NCBI RefSeq assembly: GCF_018305005.1
Contig: NZ_JAGQEG010000026.1
Location: 1-61,213, forward strand
Length of the DNA: 61,213 nt
DNA from: Collimonas silvisoli
GTDB lineage: Bacteria; Pseudomonadota; Gammaproteobacteria; Burkholderiales; Burkholderiaceae_D
Reading direction: 5' to 3'
Shown here piece by piece: positions 17,670-27,857 of the stretch. The number at the start of each line of letters is the position of its first letter. Position 1 is the first letter of the stretch. The notes under the pieces are model-generated. The model did not search any database. It was given only the letters and a program-made list of their open reading frames with translations, and was not told the origin of the DNA. A program made the position numbers and the translations under genes.

Positions 17670-18833
17670 ATGAAAATACAGATAACAACGTTCGCTATCG
17701 CGCTGGCGTTTGGTGCGGGCGCCAATGCCGCATGTGCCGAGGAAATCAAGGTCGGTTCTGTCATCTCGCTTAGCGGCGTCAATGCGCGCGGCGGCAGCGG
17801 CATGCATGAAGGCATGCTGACCGCAGTCGAGGCGTTCAACAAACAACAGTCCAAGCACAAGATCAAGCTGGTCACGATCGACGATGAATCGGCGCCGGCC
17901 AAGGCGATTGCTGCGGTCGAACAACTGGCCTCGCAAAACGTGGTCGGCATTACCGGCGGCGCCACCTCCGATCTGGTCGCTCCGGCTTCCACTGCGGCCA
18001 ACAAAGCGGGGCTGGTCTACATCACCTCCGGCGGCACCAGCGAGGAATTCATTTCCCAAGGCTACAAGAAATTCTTCCGCATCAACAATACCAGCGGCTA
18101 TGTCCGCGCCATGACCGGCATGTTTTCCGATATGGGCATCAAATCGTTATCGATCATCTATTCGACCAAAAAATCGACCAACGAACTTGCCAACGACGTC
18201 AACAAGATCATGATGGCCAAGGGAGTGAAAGTCACCCTGCATCCTTTCGATCCGGCCATCACCGATTTCAAGCCGATCATCAACAAGATCAAACTGCAGG
18301 ACAGGCCGGATGCGATCAACATGCTGGGTTACGAAAACGATTACGTTGGCATCCTGCGCGCAGCCAAGGTGTTGAAGCCAAAGCTCAAGGCCTTGGTCGG
18401 CGTCTGGCAAATTGCGAACGCCAAGATGGCGACCGACTTTCCGGATCTGGTGCCTAACGTTTCCGGCACCGAGATATTGCCTTACCCGGCCGAGTTCAAT
18501 AGCGCCGAGGGCAAGCAATTCGAGCAGACTTTCAAGACGCTGTATGGCAAAAATCCGGACTACTTGAACGAATACGGTTTCGTGCAGGCGATGGCGTTGT
18601 TCGAAGCCATCGCGCGCGCTGCCGACAAAGGCACGCTGAAGCAGGGCGGGCTGGCGGAGGAAATGCGCAAGACCGACCGCGAAACCTTGATAGGCCGCTT
18701 GCAATTCGACGCCAAAGGCGATAACCCGAATTTCATCCAGCATATCGGCCAGCACCAGGGCGGAAAAATCGTTATCGTCTGGCCCAAGGAATTCGCCACC
18801 GGACAGATGAAATATCCCGGCGTGCCGTGGTAA
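17670..18833 (+). CDS. ABC transporter substrate-binding protein, Leu/Ile/Val (HAAT) family
   Basis: A 387-residue periplasmic binding protein. It has a Sec signal peptide (hydrophobic core to about residue 20, cleavage probably after ANA or ACA near residues 20-23) followed by EEIKVGSVISLSGVNARGG, the usual start of a type I binding-protein fold of the LivJ family. The TAVEAFNKQQ and GGATSDLVAPAS segments fit the family. It is followed by two permeases and two ATPases, giving a complete importer. Members of this family take branched-chain amino acids, amides, aromatic acids or dicarboxylates. The neighbouring CoA-transferase and glutaryl-CoA dehydrogenase argue for an organic acid. An AAGGAGA ribosome site precedes the ATG. 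Confidence 0.9.
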   Translation: MKIQITTFAIALAFGAGANAACAEEIKVGSVISLSGVNARGGSGMHEGMLTAVEAFNKQQSKHKIKLVTIDDESAPAKAIAAVEQLASQNVVGITGGATSDLVAPASTAANKAGLVYITSGGTSEEFISQGYKKFFRINNTSGYVRAMTGMFSDMGIKSLSIIYSTKKSTNELANDVNKIMMAKGVKVTLHPFDPAITDFKPIINKIKLQDRPDAINMLGYENDYVGILRAAKVLKPKLKALVGVWQIANAKMATDFPDLVPNVSGTEILPYPAEFNSAEGKQFEQTFKTLYGKNPDYLNEYGFVQAMALFEAIARAADKGTLKQGGLAEEMRKTDRETLIGRLQFDAKGDNPNFIQHIGQHQGGKIVIVWPKEFATGQMKYPGVPW

Positions 18834-18914
18834 CGCCATAGCCTGTCGCGGCTCCCGGCCGCGCAGGCATGCTTTCCTTCTTCATGCATTGGCAGTTTCA
18901 TCGAGGCGAATCAT

Positions 18915-19787
18915 ATGTCTGAATTAATCCTGCAATCCCTGTTTTCCGGCCTGCTGACCGGCGGCTCGTACGCGCTGATTGCGCTGGGCCTGGCGCTGGT
19001 CTTCGGCACCATGAAAATCATCAACCTGGCGCACGGCGAGCTGGTGCTGCTGGCAGCCTATATTGCCTACATGAGCGAGTCATGGCTGAAAATCAACCCG
19101 GTGCTGGCGATTCCGCTGGCGCTGCTGGTGGTGTGCAGCACATCGGCCATCGTCTATTTCCTGGTGAGCAAGATCAAGAGGGATCGCGAGCTCAATTCCT
19201 TGCTGCTGACCTACGGTATCGGCATCGTCTTGACCAACGCGATTTTGCTGATCTGGAAATCGGATATCCATTCGACCGCCAACACCTGGTTCCAGCAACC
19301 GCTGGTGCTCGGTTCTCTCTACAGCATGAACAGCGAACTGGTGTTCTTTGCCGTGAGTCTGGTCTTGATGCTGGGCGGCTGGTGGTGGCTGGCCCGGAGC
19401 TGGTACGGGCGGGCGGTGCGCGCAGTGGCGAGCAATCGCGATGCGGCCAGGCTGATGGGCGTCAATCCGCAATGGACCGAGCTGATTTCGTTTATGGTAT
19501 CTGGCGTACTTGCGACCTTCGCCGGGGTCGCGCTTTACAGTTCTAGCGTGATCCAGCCAGCCCTCGGCAATTCGCTCACGGTCAAGGCTTTCATCATCAC
19601 CGTACTGGCCGGCGCCGGTTCGATCCCCGGTGTGCTGGTCGGCGCTGTCCTGCTGGGCGTGGTGGAGTCCCTGACCGTCACCTTGTATAGCTCTGCATTG
19701 CAGGAGCTGACCGGCATGCTGCTATTCCTGCTGGTGCTGTTCGTCATGCCGAATGGCTTGTTCGGTCTTAACCGGAGGCGTGGATGA
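18915..19787 (+). CDS. livH: ABC importer inner-membrane permease, LivH type
   Basis: First of the two permeases of the importer. The 290 residues contain about eight hydrophobic segments. The opening SLFSGLLTGGSYALIALGLA and the NLAHGELVLLAAY motif near residue 36 are typical of LivH proteins, and the NRDAARLMGVN segment near residue 175 is the cytoplasmic coupling region that contacts the ATPases. It ends with FVMPNGLFG, the usual family ending. The stop overlaps the livM start by four bases. The symbol reflects family; the substrate is unknown. Confidence 0.9.
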   Translation: MSELILQSLFSGLLTGGSYALIALGLALVFGTMKIINLAHGELVLLAAYIAYMSESWLKINPVLAIPLALLVVCSTSAIVYFLVSKIKRDRELNSLLLTYGIGIVLTNAILLIWKSDIHSTANTWFQQPLVLGSLYSMNSELVFFAVSLVLMLGGWWWLARSWYGRAVRAVASNRDAARLMGVNPQWTELISFMVSGVLATFAGVALYSSSVIQPALGNSLTVKAFIITVLAGAGSIPGVLVGAVLLGVVESLTVTLYSSALQELTGMLLFLLVLFVMPNGLFGLNRRRG

Positions 19788-20758
19788 AGCCGCTGAAATC
19801 ACGCTCCATACCTTACCTGTACCTGATTCTCGCGCTGGTGATGTATGTGCTGGTGCCGCTGCTGTTTGGCAGCAACCTCTACCTGATGAGCCTGTTGGTA
19901 GCGTCGCTGACGATAGGCGGGATTGCGCTGGCCTGGGCGCTGCTCGGCAATCTGGGCGGTATGGTCAGCTTCGGCCAGGCGGCGTTCTTCGGCGTCGGCT
20001 CTTATGTGTCGGCCTTGCTGACGCTTCGGTGCGGACTGCCGGTGTTGCCGGCGATGCTGCTGGGCGGTGTCGGGGCTGCGTTGGCATCGTTGGCGATGCT
20101 GCCGGCCTTGCGCCTGAAAGGACCGTATTTTGCGCTGTCGATCTTAGCCTATGCGCAGATTTTCCGTATCCTGGCGACCGAGTTTCGAGACCTCACCGGC
20201 GGCGCCGGCGGTTTGTCCGGGATCCCTGCGCTGCCGACGCTGCCGGGTGTCGATTTGGGTAGCAAGGTTGGCGGCTATTTGATGATTCTGACCCTGGTGG
20301 CCGCTTTCGTCTGGGTGTATTACCTGATTCAAAAAAGCTATTACGGCCTCGCGCTCAAGGCTATGCACGAGTCGGAGGATGCAACCCGGGTGGTGGGCGT
20401 CAACAGCAGCTTGCTCAAGGCGCTGATGCTGCTCGTCTCGGCGTTCATGACCGGCATGATCGGCGCCTTCAATGTCCATTACATCAATTTTCTTGAGCCC
20501 GACTACGCGTTCGGATCGAGCTGGACCGTGATCCCGATCATTGCCGCGATCTTCGGCGGCTACCGGACTATCTTCGGGCCGCTGGTAGGAGCGGTTGCGG
20601 TCTACCTGATCGATCAGTTGATACTCAAGAATTTGCTTCCCTCCGGACATCAGATGATTCTCGGCGTATTGCTGGTGGCGATGATCATTTTCAGTCCGTC
20701 CGGCCTGGTGCCCTTGCTTGCTCAAAAATTCAAGAGGAAAACCCATGTTAAGGCTTGA
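19784..20758 (+). CDS. livM: ABC importer inner-membrane permease, LivM type
   Basis: Second permease of the importer, 324 residues with about nine to ten hydrophobic segments. The LGGMVSFGQAAFFGVGSYV motif near residue 60 and the coupling segment LKAMHESEDATRVVGVN near residue 190 are those of LivM proteins. Gene starts in an ATGA overlap with livH and ends 14 bases inside livG, so all transporter subunits appear translationally coupled. The late GSSWTVIPIIAAIFGGYRT segment near residue 245 is also a family feature. Confidence 0.9.
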   Translation: MKPLKSRSIPYLYLILALVMYVLVPLLFGSNLYLMSLLVASLTIGGIALAWALLGNLGGMVSFGQAAFFGVGSYVSALLTLRCGLPVLPAMLLGGVGAALASLAMLPALRLKGPYFALSILAYAQIFRILATEFRDLTGGAGGLSGIPALPTLPGVDLGSKVGGYLMILTLVAAFVWVYYLIQKSYYGLALKAMHESEDATRVVGVNSSLLKALMLLVSAFMTGMIGAFNVHYINFLEPDYAFGSSWTVIPIIAAIFGGYRTIFGPLVGAVAVYLIDQLILKNLLPSGHQMILGVLLVAMIIFSPSGLVPLLAQKFKRKTHVKA

Positions 20759-21450
20759 AGACGTCACTATCCGCTTCGGCGGGCTGACTGCCGTCAACCG
20801 CGTCAGCATGGAGATTGCGAGCCACGAAGTGGTCGGCCTGGTGGGGCCGAACGGGGCCGGCAAGACCACCTTGTTCAATGCAATTTCCGGCCTGGTCAAG
20901 CCCAGCGGCGGGCAGATCATATTCGATTCGGTCAATGTGCTGAAAACCTCGCTGCATGCCCGGGCGCGCTTGGGCATCGGCCGCTCCTTCCAGATTCCGC
21001 AGCCGATGCACGAACTGACCGTGCGCGAAAACCTGCTGGTGGCGCAACGTTTCGGCACCGGCAAGGTGGTTCCCGGCAAGGTCGATGAAATCCTCGATTT
21101 CCTGGGACTGGCCGACAAGGCCGGGTGCAATGCCGCCACCGAATTGGCGCTGAGTGAACTCAAGGCGCTGGAAGTGGCCAAAGCGCTCGCCATCGCACCC
21201 AAGCTGCTGTTGCTTGACGAGGTGCTGGCCGGCCTTGAGACCAACGGCAAGCGCCGCTTCATGCAGATGCTGACCGCGCTGCACAAGAAATTCGGGATCG
21301 GCATCCTGATCATCGAACACGATATCGAAACCATCAGCAAACTGTGCAGCCGCGTATGCGTGCTGAATTTCGGCGAACTGATCGCGGACGGTACGCCGGA
21401 GCAGGTGTTCAGCGATCCACAAGTAATCAAAAGCTATACAGGTGAACAGC

Positions 21451-21458
<8 letters not shown>
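20745..21458 (+). CDS. livG: ABC importer ATPase, LivG type
   Basis: First ATP-binding subunit, 237 residues. It has a complete Walker A (GPNGAGKTT, about residues 34-42), the LivG-type long insertion after the Q-loop, the LALSELKALEVAKALA signature region (a degenerate LSGG), Walker B LLLLDEVLAGL and the switch His in IIEHDIETI. The chosen ATG at 20745 has an AGAGGAAA ribosome site and gives the family start MLRLEDVTIRFGG; an earlier in-frame start at 20718 would only add residues read from livM. The signature motif LSELKALE lacks the two glycines of LSGGQ, as often seen in LivG-type proteins with LS-x-G variations, and is worth noting. Confidence 0.88.
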
Positions 21459-22155
<697 letters not shown>

Positions 22156-22250
22156 TGGCCACCGCGTGGCGCAGCTGCGCCGCATATTCAACGCCTATGC
22201 AGTTACCTGCCCAATACCCAAATATCCACCTATCTATTAAAGGACTTGCC

Positions 22251-23453
22251 ATGAATTCGAGCGCTACCGCAACACCCGCCAAAGCCCAGTTCTGCTGGGA
22301 AGATCCGCTGCTGCTCGATCAGCAGCTGACGGATGAAGAACGCATGGTGCGCGACGCCGCTGCAGCCTACTGCCAGGACAGGCTGCAGCCGCGCGTGCTG
22401 GAAGCGTTCCGCCAGGAACAGACCGATCCGGCGATTTTCCGCGAAATGGGCGCGCTCGGCCTGTTAGGACCGACCATTCCCGAACAGTACGGCGGCCCCG
22501 GCTTGAACTATGTCAGCTACGGCCTGATTGCGCGTGAAGTGGAGCGGGTCGATTCCGGCTATCGCTCGATGATGAGCGTGCAGTCGTCGCTGGTGATGGT
22601 GCCGATCTATGAATTCGGCAGCGAGCAACAACGCCTGAAGTTTCTGCCCAGGCTGGCGACCGGCGAGTGGATCGGCTGCTTCGGCCTGACCGAAGCCAAT
22701 CATGGCTCTGATCCCGGCTCGATGGTGACGCGCGCCAGGAAAGTGGCGGGCGGTTTCAGCATTTCTGGCAGCAAGATGTGGATTTCGAACTCGCCGATCG
22801 CCGATGTGTTCGTGGTGTGGGCCAAGGACGACGAGGGCCAGATCCGCGGCTTTATCCTGGAAAAAGGCATGAAGGGCCTGTCGGCTCCGGCCATCCACGG
22901 CAAGGTCGGGCTGCGCGCATCGATTACCGGCGAGATCGTCATGGATGAGGTGTTCTGTCCCGAAGAAAACGCCTTTCCCGAGGTGCGCGGCCTGAAAGGG
23001 CCGTTCACTTGCCTGAATTCGGCACGCTACGGCATTGCCTGGGGCGCGCTGGGAGCAGCCGAGGCCTGCTGGCATATTGCGCGCCGGTATGTGCTTGATC
23101 GCAAGCAGTTCGGACGGCCGCTGGCTGCCAACCAGCTGGTGCAGAAAAAGCTGGCCGACATGCAGACTGAGATCGCTTTCGGTTTGCAAGGCTGCCTGCG
23201 CCTGGGCCGGATGAAGGATGAAGGCACGGCTGCGGTCGAAATCACCTCGATGATGAAGCGCAATTCCTGCGGCAAGTCGCTCGACATCGCGCGTGTAGCG
23301 CGCGATATGCTGGGCGGTAACGGCATCTCCGACGAGTTCGGCGTGATCCGCCATATGGTGAACCTGGAGGTGGTCAATACTTACGAAGGAACGCATGACA
23401 TTCATGCGCTGATCCTGGGCCGGGCGCAGACTGGCATCCAGGCGTTTCAGTAA
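22251..23453 (+). CDS. gcdH: Glutaryl-CoA dehydrogenase
   Basis: Glutaryl-CoA dehydrogenase is an FAD enzyme that oxidises and decarboxylates glutaryl-CoA to crotonyl-CoA, passing electrons to ETF. The 400-residue protein matches the family throughout: [20 protein letters not shown] at the start, [73 protein letters not shown] and the catalytic Glu in [16 protein letters not shown] near the C-terminus. The start is the ATG at 22251 preceded by AAAGGAC; the longer frame back to 22155 is not family-like. It follows livF by 95 bases, in a row with the importer, which makes glutarate, or a longer odd-chain diacid degraded to glutaryl-CoA, the likely substrate of the whole operon. Confidence 0.93.
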   Translation: MNSSATATPAKAQFCWEDPLLLDQQLTDEERMVRDAAAAYCQDRLQPRVLEAFRQEQTDPAIFREMGALGLLGPTIPEQYGGPGLNYVSYGLIAREVERVDSGYRSMMSVQSSLVMVPIYEFGSEQQRLKFLPRLATGEWIGCFGLTEANHGSDPGSMVTRARKVAGGFSISGSKMWISNSPIADVFVVWAKDDEGQIRGFILEKGMKGLSAPAIHGKVGLRASITGEIVMDEVFCPEENAFPEVRGLKGPFTCLNSARYGIAWGALGAAEACWHIARRYVLDRKQFGRPLAANQLVQKKLADMQTEIAFGLQGCLRLGRMKDEGTAAVEITSMMKRNSCGKSLDIARVARDMLGGNGISDEFGVIRHMVNLEVVNTYEGTHDIHALILGRAQTGIQAFQ

Positions 23454-23512
23454 AGTTGTCGGCCGCTATTGAAGCACGATCTGTGCGCCGTATATTTTAT
23501 TGATGGAGTCCC

Positions 23513-25612
23513 ATGAACATGCTTGCATCTGCCAATCAAGGGGGCGACAGCGACGTCGCTGTCATCCGCCTGGATAATCCGCCGGTCAATGGCTTGTCGC
23601 ATCAGGTGCGCCCAACGGTAATGGCCGGCCTCGAAGCGGCGCTGGCCGATGCCGCAGTCAAAGCCATCGTCCTGACTGGCGCCGGCAAGATTTTCTGCGG
23701 CGGCGCCGATCTACGCCAATTCAATACTCCGGCAGCCAGCGCGACGCCTTCCTTGCAGGCGCTGGTTGAACGCATCGAGGCATCGCCGAAGCCGGTGGTG
23801 GCGGCAATCGATGGCATCGCCTACGGCGGCGGCTTCGAGCTGGCGCTGGCTTGCCATTATCGGCTGGTCTCGCCGCAGGCAAAGTTGGCGCTGCCCGAGG
23901 TCAAGCTGGGGTTGCTGCCGGGCTGCGGCGGCACGCAACGGCTGCCGCGCCTGATCGGGGTTGATGCGGCGCTGCGGATAATCGTCGGCGGCGATCCGGT
24001 CGCCGCGCTGGACGCGGTCAGGCTTGGCATGGCGGATGTCTTGATCGAAGGCGATTTTCTGGCCGCAGCGGTGGCCTACGCCAGACGCGTGGTCGTTACC
24101 GGCGGGGCGCATCCGGTTGCGGCGCAGCGGCCTATAGCATTGGCAGATCGGCAAATGGTGTTCACTGCGGCGCGCGAGCAGGCGAGCAAGCAAAAGCGCG
24201 GTTTCCCGGCGCCGTTGGCGTGCATCTCCTGCGTCGAGGCGGCGCTCGATTTGCCGTTTGAAGAAGGGCTGAAATTTGAGCATCAACAGTTTACCGCCTT
24301 GCTCAACGGTAGCGAATCGAAGGCGTTGCGCCATCTGTTTTTCGCCGAGCGCGAAGCGGCCAAAATTGTCGATCTGCCATCGTCTCAGGCCCGCCGCCCG
24401 ATCACCCAAGTTGGCGTGATCGGCGCCGGTACGATGGGCGCCGGCATCACCATGTGTTTTGCCAATGCCGGCATGCCGGTGATATTGATGGAAGCGCGGC
24501 GGGAGGCGCTTGAGCGCGGGCTGGCGCTGATCCGCAAGAATTACGCGGCAACGGTGGCCAAAGGCAAGCTCTCCCAGGAAGCCTTGGAAAGCCGGCTCAG
24601 CATCATCTCCACCACCTTGGATTATCAGGATTTGCACGACGCCGACCTGGTGATCGAGGCGGTATTCGAAGATATGGTGGTCAAGAAAGAAGTGTTCCAG
24701 CAGCTCGATCAGGTATGCAAGCCGGGCGCGATCATGGCCAGCAATACTTCGCGGCTTGATCTCAACGAGATCGCCGCCGGCACCTCGCGGCCGCAGGATG
24801 TGATCGGCCTGCATTTCTTCAGTCCGGCCAACGTCATGCGCCTGCTGGAAGTGGTGCGTGGTGCAGCCACCGCCGCCGACGTCGTTGCCGGCGCCATGCA
24901 ACTGGCTAAGACGATCGGCAAGATCGGCGTACTGGTCGGCGTTTGCGAGGGCTTTGTCGGCAATCGCATGCTGACCCCTTATGCGCGCGAGGCGCAATTC
25001 CTGCTGGAGGAGGGCGCCAGCGTGCAGCAGGTCGACCGGGCACTGTACAACTTCGGCATGGCGATGGGGCCGCTGGCAATGGCCGACATGGCTGGCCTCG
25101 ATATCGCCCGCGCCGCGCGCTTGCGGCTGGCGCCAACCAGGCCTGCGCATCTGCGCTATTCGCAGGTGGCCGACCGCATTTGCGACATGGGCCGTTTTGG
25201 CCAGAAAACCGGCGCCGGCTTCTATCGTTACGAAGCCGGCAGCCGCACGCCGATTCCCGATCCCGAGATCGAGGCCTTGATCGAGCGTTGCGCGCAAGAA
25301 GCGCAGATTCAACGGCGCTCATTGTCGCAGGAGGAAATCGTCGAGCGCACCATTTATGCGCTGATCAATGAAGGTGCGCGCATCCTGGAACAAGGGATCG
25401 CTCAGCGCGCTTCCGATATCGACACGGTCTACGTCAACGGCTACGGTTTCCCGGCCTATCGCGGCGGCCCCTTGTTTTATGCCGATACGGTGGGGCTGGA
25501 CAAGGTCTACGCCAGGATCTGCGAATACCATCGGCGCCACGGCGAATATTGGGAGCCGGCGCCGCTGCTGGAGCGGCTGGCAATGACCGGCAAGAATTTT
25601 CATGGTGTCTGA
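23513..25612 (+). CDS. Bifunctional enoyl-CoA hydratase / 3-hydroxyacyl-CoA dehydrogenase
   Basis: A 699-residue fusion of crotonase-fold hydratase (about 1-190), a linker, an NAD-binding 3-hydroxyacyl-CoA dehydrogenase (about 300-480) and the helical dimerisation domain repeated at the C-terminus (about 480-690). Visible motifs: FCGGADLRQF oxyanion-hole region, LPEVKLGLLPGCGGTQRLPR with the hydratase Glu, GAGTMGAGI nucleotide loop at residue 304, and GLHFFSPANVM with the dehydrogenase His at residue 434. This build resembles peroxisomal L-bifunctional enzyme and bacterial FadJ/PimF types. After glutaryl-CoA dehydrogenase it would hydrate crotonyl-CoA and oxidise 3-hydroxybutyryl-CoA. The thiolase normally needed next is absent from the window (see the vestigial ORF after it). 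Confidence 0.92.
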   Translation: MNMLASANQGGDSDVAVIRLDNPPVNGLSHQVRPTVMAGLEAALADAAVKAIVLTGAGKIFCGGADLRQFNTPAASATPSLQALVERIEASPKPVVAAIDGIAYGGGFELALACHYRLVSPQAKLALPEVKLGLLPGCGGTQRLPRLIGVDAALRIIVGGDPVAALDAVRLGMADVLIEGDFLAAAVAYARRVVVTGGAHPVAAQRPIALADRQMVFTAAREQASKQKRGFPAPLACISCVEAALDLPFEEGLKFEHQQFTALLNGSESKALRHLFFAEREAAKIVDLPSSQARRPITQVGVIGAGTMGAGITMCFANAGMPVILMEARREALERGLALIRKNYAATVAKGKLSQEALESRLSIISTTLDYQDLHDADLVIEAVFEDMVVKKEVFQQLDQVCKPGAIMASNTSRLDLNEIAAGTSRPQDVIGLHFFSPANVMRLLEVVRGAATAADVVAGAMQLAKTIGKIGVLVGVCEGFVGNRMLTPYAREAQFLLEEGASVQQVDRALYNFGMAMGPLAMADMAGLDIARAARLRLAPTRPAHLRYSQVADRICDMGRFGQKTGAGFYRYEAGSRTPIPDPEIEALIERCAQEAQIQRRSLSQEEIVERTIYALINEGARILEQGIAQRASDIDTVYVNGYGFPAYRGGPLFYADTVGLDKVYARICEYHRRHGEYWEPAPLLERLAMTGKNFHGV

Positions 25613-25669
25613 ACGGCGCCGGCATGGCAAGCTGCGGACGAAAAATAATTCGACTACGAAGGAATGCGC

Positions 25670-25711
25670 ATGACTGACGTTGTGTCTGCCATGGATATCG
25701 GAAGCCCCTGA
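25670..25711 (+). pseudogene. Possible stump of a lost gene (13-codon ORF with good ribosome site)
   Basis: Fifty-seven bases after the hydratase/dehydrogenase stop there is a GAAGGA ribosome site (25658-25663), six spacer bases, then an ATG and only 13 codons (MTDVVSAMDIGSP) before a TGA. The stop is four bases from the end of the converging yicC. A strong start without a gene suggests that a coding region was deleted. The first residues MTDVV..SA resemble the start of acetyl-CoA acetyltransferases, the very enzyme missing from this pathway, but thirteen residues are too few to identify a family and the resemblance may be chance. Confidence 0.35.
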
Positions 25712-25715
25712 AACC

Positions 25716-26630
25716 CTACTCCAAATTTTGCACCTGTTCGCGCATCTGGTCGATCAGCAGCTTCAATTCCATGGAGGCGTCAGCCAGTTCCTTGATCGCA
25801 GCTTTGGAGCCGACCGTATTCGCTTCACGATTCAGTTCCTGCATCATGAAATCGAGGCGCTTGCCGACCTGGCCGCCTTTTTTCAAGATGTGGCGGGTTT
25901 CGCCCAAATGAGCCGCCAGTCTCGATAATTCTTCAGCAATATCGATGCGGATGCCGTACAGCGTGACTTCCTGGCGAATCCGGTCCAGCGCCTCTTCACG
26001 CGACAGGCTGGAATTGCTGTTGTTTGCATCCTGTTGCGCCAGGCCGAGCGCTTCCTGCATGCGCTCTATGGCTTTTTGCTGGAATTGCGCAACCACCTGC
26101 GGCACCAGCGGCGTAATCCTTTGCACGATGGCTTCCATGGCGTCGATACGGGCGATCAAGGTGGCTTGCAGCGCCGCGCCCTCGCGTGCGCGCGAATCGA
26201 CAAACGCCTCCAGGGTTGCGCTCATGGTGGCCTGGACGTCGGCTTGCAGCGTGTCCTGGCTGATCACCGCTTCTTCAATCACGCCCGGCCAGCGCAGCAA
26301 TTCATTGACGGTGAGCGGCGGCGCCTCGATGAATTGCTGGCGCACCGCGCTTTGCATATCGGCCAGGGAAGCCAGCAGCGGCATATTCAGGGCTTGCGAT
26401 GCACCGCCGGCAGTCTTGCGCCCGAAACTCAGGCGGCATTCGACTTTGCCGCGCGCAACGCGGCCGATAATGGCTTCGCGCAGCGCCGGTTCGAGCGAGC
26501 GCAAGTCGTCATTGATGCGGAATTGGAGGTCGAGAAAGCGCGAATTGACGCTCTTGATTTCGATGGTAATCGTGCCCGCTGCCGTTTCACGGTTGTTAAC
26601 GGCGTAACCTGTCATGCTGCAGATAGTCAA
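25716..26630 (-). CDS. yicC: YicC family endoribonuclease-like protein
   Basis: YicC proteins are conserved bacterial proteins; E. coli YicC has been tied to stationary-phase growth and to RNA cleavage/small-RNA turnover. The 304-residue protein has the family start SMTGYA, then EIKSVNSRFLDLQFRIND, and the C-terminal DUF1732 part with GKRLDFMMQELNREANTVGSKA, the strongest family signature. The start is taken as TTG at 26630, giving MTICSMTGYA, because AAAGGA lies seven bases before it and most relatives begin two to five residues ahead of SMTGYA; the ATG at 26615 would cut this off and has no ribosome site. It diverges from the kinase gene, with 96 bases between. Confidence 0.9.
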   Translation of the reverse strand: MTICSMTGYAVNNRETAAGTITIEIKSVNSRFLDLQFRINDDLRSLEPALREAIIGRVARGKVECRLSFGRKTAGGASQALNMPLLASLADMQSAVRQQFIEAPPLTVNELLRWPGVIEEAVISQDTLQADVQATMSATLEAFVDSRAREGAALQATLIARIDAMEAIVQRITPLVPQVVAQFQQKAIERMQEALGLAQQDANNSNSSLSREEALDRIRQEVTLYGIRIDIAEELSRLAAHLGETRHILKKGGQVGKRLDFMMQELNREANTVGSKAAIKELADASMELKLLIDQMREQVQNLE

Positions 26631-26726
26631 AATGCTGTCCTTTGTTTCTGGGTTGCAAGGGTTTTTCTTTACAAGTCAGCGATTTATCAAGACAATCCTT
26701 AACACTAATTAACAGGGTAGGATCGC

Positions 26727-27743
26727 ATGGCCGCGCAAAACAACGCACCGTTGCCTGATGGGCTAAAAATTGCTGGATACCGCATTGTAAAGAAGATTGC
26801 TTCCGGCGGGTTCAGTATTGTCTATCTGGCATATGACGAGGATGGCAACGCAGTCGCCATCAAAGAATATCTGCCAAGCTCGTTGGCATTACGCCAATGG
26901 GGCGAACTGGCGCCGGCAATTTCGCCGGAAAACCTGCCGACCTTCAGGATCGGGCTTAAATGCTTTTTCGAAGAAGGCCGCGCTTTGGCGCGCATCGCCC
27001 ATCCGAATGTTGTCAGCGTCATCAATTTTTTCCGTGCTAATGAAACGGTGTACATGGTGATGGCTTACGAATCCGGGCGCTCGCTGCAGGAGCACATCCT
27101 GCGCCGTCGCGACAAGGGAGAAAAGCCGCTGGTATCGGAAAAATTCATCCGCAAGATGTTCCGTCATGTGATGAACGGCTTGCGCGAGGTGCACACCCAC
27201 AAATTGCTGCATCTGGACTTGAAGCCGGCAAATATCTATTTGCGCGCTGACGGCACGCCGATTTTGCTGGATTTCGGCGCTGCCAGGCAGACTCTGCGCT
27301 CCGATTCGCCCAAGCTATATCCGATGTACACGCCAGGTTTCGCCCCGGCCGAGTTATATGAACGGAATGGCAACCTGGGCCCGTGGACTGACATCTACAG
27401 CATCGGCGCCTCGATTTTCGCCTGCATGGTGGGTGCGCCGCCGCAACCGGTGGACCAGCGTAAGGTCAACGATAAGATGGAAGGGCATTTCCGCAAGCTG
27501 GAAGGCCTGTATTCGCCAGAGTTGATCCAGGTGGTGCGCTGGTGCCTGATGATCGATCCGTTGCAACGGCCGCAAAGTGTGTTCGCAGTACAGCGCGCCT
27601 TGATGGAGCCGGTACAGGAAGAAGAGGTGAGCGTGCGCGATATGGTGACGCGCAAGATACGCAGCGTGTTTTTCACGCACATCCAGTTTCGCCGGAAAGC
27701 CGAAAGCAATCCTGACACGACGATCCAGGAAAACACGCAATAG
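26727..27743 (+). CDS. Ser/Thr protein kinase (non-RD type)
   Basis: A 338-residue eukaryotic-like protein kinase without a membrane segment. The glycine-rich loop is IASGGFSIVY (residues 24-33), the ATP lysine is K46 in VAIKEYL, the catalytic loop reads HLDLKPANI (162-170) with the catalytic D164 but Leu in place of the Arg before it, and DFGAAR (182-187) is intact. It is therefore a non-RD kinase, which usually does not depend on phosphorylation of its activation loop. The fold ends near residue 290, followed by a ~50-residue charged tail. A PP2C phosphatase gene lies 114 bases downstream, so the pair probably acts on shared targets. Targets are unknown. It could phosphorylate a T6SS FHA-type protein, but nothing here shows this. 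Confidence 0.9.
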   Translation: MAAQNNAPLPDGLKIAGYRIVKKIASGGFSIVYLAYDEDGNAVAIKEYLPSSLALRQWGELAPAISPENLPTFRIGLKCFFEEGRALARIAHPNVVSVINFFRANETVYMVMAYESGRSLQEHILRRRDKGEKPLVSEKFIRKMFRHVMNGLREVHTHKLLHLDLKPANIYLRADGTPILLDFGAARQTLRSDSPKLYPMYTPGFAPAELYERNGNLGPWTDIYSIGASIFACMVGAPPQPVDQRKVNDKMEGHFRKLEGLYSPELIQVVRWCLMIDPLQRPQSVFAVQRALMEPVQEEEVSVRDMVTRKIRSVFFTHIQFRRKAESNPDTTIQENTQ

Positions 27744-27765
27744 GCGCATAACCACACAACAAATG

Positions 27766-27799
27766 AGCACGCACATAAGCACGCGCATAAGTACGTAAT
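27766..27799. repeat. Short tandem repeat between kinase and phosphatase genes
   Basis: Two 12-base units, AGCACGCACATA (27766-27777) and AGCACGCGCATA (27778-27789), are followed by a partial third unit (AGTACGTAAT). The sequence lies in the 114-base space between the kinase and the PP2C gene. It is probably slippage-derived and its function, if any, is unknown. Confidence 0.5.
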
Positions 27800-27857
27800 A
27801 ACGCCGCTTCATTGCGCCAGGTTTGAGTTGTATTTTTAGTAAAAGTCATACATAGTC

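Noticed and set aside
20144-21430. 428-codon frame on the - strand across livM and livG
   Set aside because: Antisense to two intact transporter genes, Ser/Thr-rich product with no domain.
23711-25312. 533-codon open frame on the - strand across the hydratase/dehydrogenase fusion
   Set aside because: Antisense shadow in GC-rich DNA; no ribosome site and no recognisable protein.
27766-27799. Short tandem repeat considered as a CRISPR or iteron
   Set aside because: Only two and a half 12-base units without spacers; too small for either.
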